DNA of 6,465 nt from Candidatus Parcubacteria bacterium (GTDB lineage: Bacteria; Patescibacteriota; Minisyncoccia; Minisyncoccales; JAUWXI01): positions 1-6,465 of the forward strand of contig JAUWXI010000019.1 of NCBI GenBank assembly GCA_030616435.1, in the 5' to 3' direction. The translations under genes and the position numbers were made by a program. Below, piece by piece: positions 6,076 to 6,465 of this stretch. The notes under the pieces were generated by a model, which was not told the DNA's origin, made no database searches, and saw only the letters and a program-made list of their open reading frames with translations. Numbering within the stretch: position 1 is the first letter of the stretch; each line of letters opens with the position of its first letter.

Positions 6076-6465
6076 TTATTTCAATCTCGGAAACAAAGCC
6101 TTTCCTTTTTTAATTTTAAATTTCCAAGGTTTTTCCTCTGGTTTTATTCCCAATTGATTAGAAATGGTTTTTGAAGTTTCGGGTAAAAAAGGTTTTAAAA
6201 GCTGAGAAATTTCAGATAAAGCAAATAACAAATTGGTAATAGTCTTTTTGTTTTTTTCTTCCCAGGGTCTTTTCTTCTCAATATATCGATCACAAAAACT
6301 TATCAATTCCCAAATAGCTATTAAAACTTCATTAAATTTAAATTCTTCAAAAGCCTTTTCATATCCCTTTTTAACCCTATTGATTTCATCTTCAATTTCA
6401 GATTCACACTTTATACTGTGGGCCTTGTTTTTTGCTTTCTCTGCCATTGTCAAAACTCTGCCAAC
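6076..6465 (-). CDS. metG: Methionyl-tRNA synthetase, C-terminal fragment (cut by right window edge)
   Basis: The last 129 residues of the protein are visible. The frame is open to the edge with no stop, and reads VGRVLTMAEK, so the TTG at 6453 and ATG at 6447 are internal codons, not starts; the catalytic domain lies to the right. The fragment matches the helical anticodon-binding domain of MetRS: RVLTMAEK at the start of the bundle, then FNEVLIAIWELISFCDRYIE, a KKRPWEE segment, ALSEISQLLKPFLPETSKTI and the closing GKALFPRLK. MetRS charges initiator and elongator tRNA-Met in the cytoplasm. The protein ends right after the LFPR motif, so it lacks the C-terminal EMAPII-like tRNA-binding domain that some bacterial MetRS carry. 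LeuRS and other class I synthetases have a related helical domain, but the IWELI.F..RYIE and LFPR ends favour MetRS. No terminator is evident between its TAA and the HAD promoter. Confidence 0.87.
   Translation of the reverse strand, partial: VGRVLTMAEKAKNKAHSIKCESEIEDEINRVKKGYEKAFEEFKFNEVLIAIWELISFCDRYIEKKRPWEEKNKKTITNLLFALSEISQLLKPFLPETSKTISNQLGIKPEEKPWKFKIKKGKALFPRLK

Noticed and set aside
6445..6453. TTG (6453) or ATG (6447) as the start of a small 125-residue protein
   Set aside because: The frame continues upstream without a stop to the window edge, and the residues there (VGRV) continue the MetRS anticodon-binding domain, so these codons are internal.
1..6465. A new defence, mobile or other undescribed multi-gene system
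   Set aside because: All genes belong to known enzyme families, with intact frames where visible. No repeats, integrase, transposase or uncharacterised gene cluster is present.

Overview
This is a low-G+C bacterial window (hand sampling gives roughly 30-37% G+C). Every gene I can support lies on the minus strand, so transcription runs from the right edge to the left. All four recognisable enzymes are bacterial in type. TGA is used as a stop and TGG for Trp, so the code looks standard. The leucyl-tRNA synthetase signature (VEFPYPSGEGLHVGH), the lack of Shine-Dalgarno sequences at several starts and the ferredoxin-linked IorA suggest an uncultured anaerobic lineage, perhaps Patescibacteria (CPR). 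That placement is a family-resemblance inference, not a demonstrated one.

Layout in transcription order: (1) 6465-6076 is the C-terminal anticodon-binding part of methionyl-tRNA synthetase (metG), cut by the right edge. (2) 6051-5311 is a self-contained transcription unit: a strong sigma70-type promoter, a good ribosome binding site, a GTG-started HAD-family phosphatase, and a Rho-independent hairpin whose stem begins in the stop codon. (3) From about 5279 leftward is an operon of leuS (leucyl-tRNA synthetase), glmS (glucosamine-6-phosphate synthase) and iorA (indolepyruvate:ferredoxin oxidoreductase alpha subunit), with intergenic gaps of only 5 and 3 bases. iorA is cut by the left edge after 303 codons.

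The two synthetases charge tRNAs for translation. GlmS makes the amino sugar precursor for cell-wall or surface glycans. IorA, with an IorB expected to the left outside the window, would oxidise aryl-pyruvates from aromatic amino acids with ferredoxin as electron acceptor. The HAD protein is a small-molecule phosphatase of unknown substrate. There is no gene-free stretch over 300 bases: the two intergenic regions (5226-5345 and 5976-6075) are about 100-120 bases and hold the promoters, ribosome binding site and terminator listed.

I see no phage genes, insertion sequences, CRISPR array, RNA gene or evidence of a new multi-gene system. The points most worth a second look are a perfect GC-rich palindrome inside iorA, a candidate promoter that would make the leuS message almost leaderless, and the independent HAD cassette between two synthetase genes.
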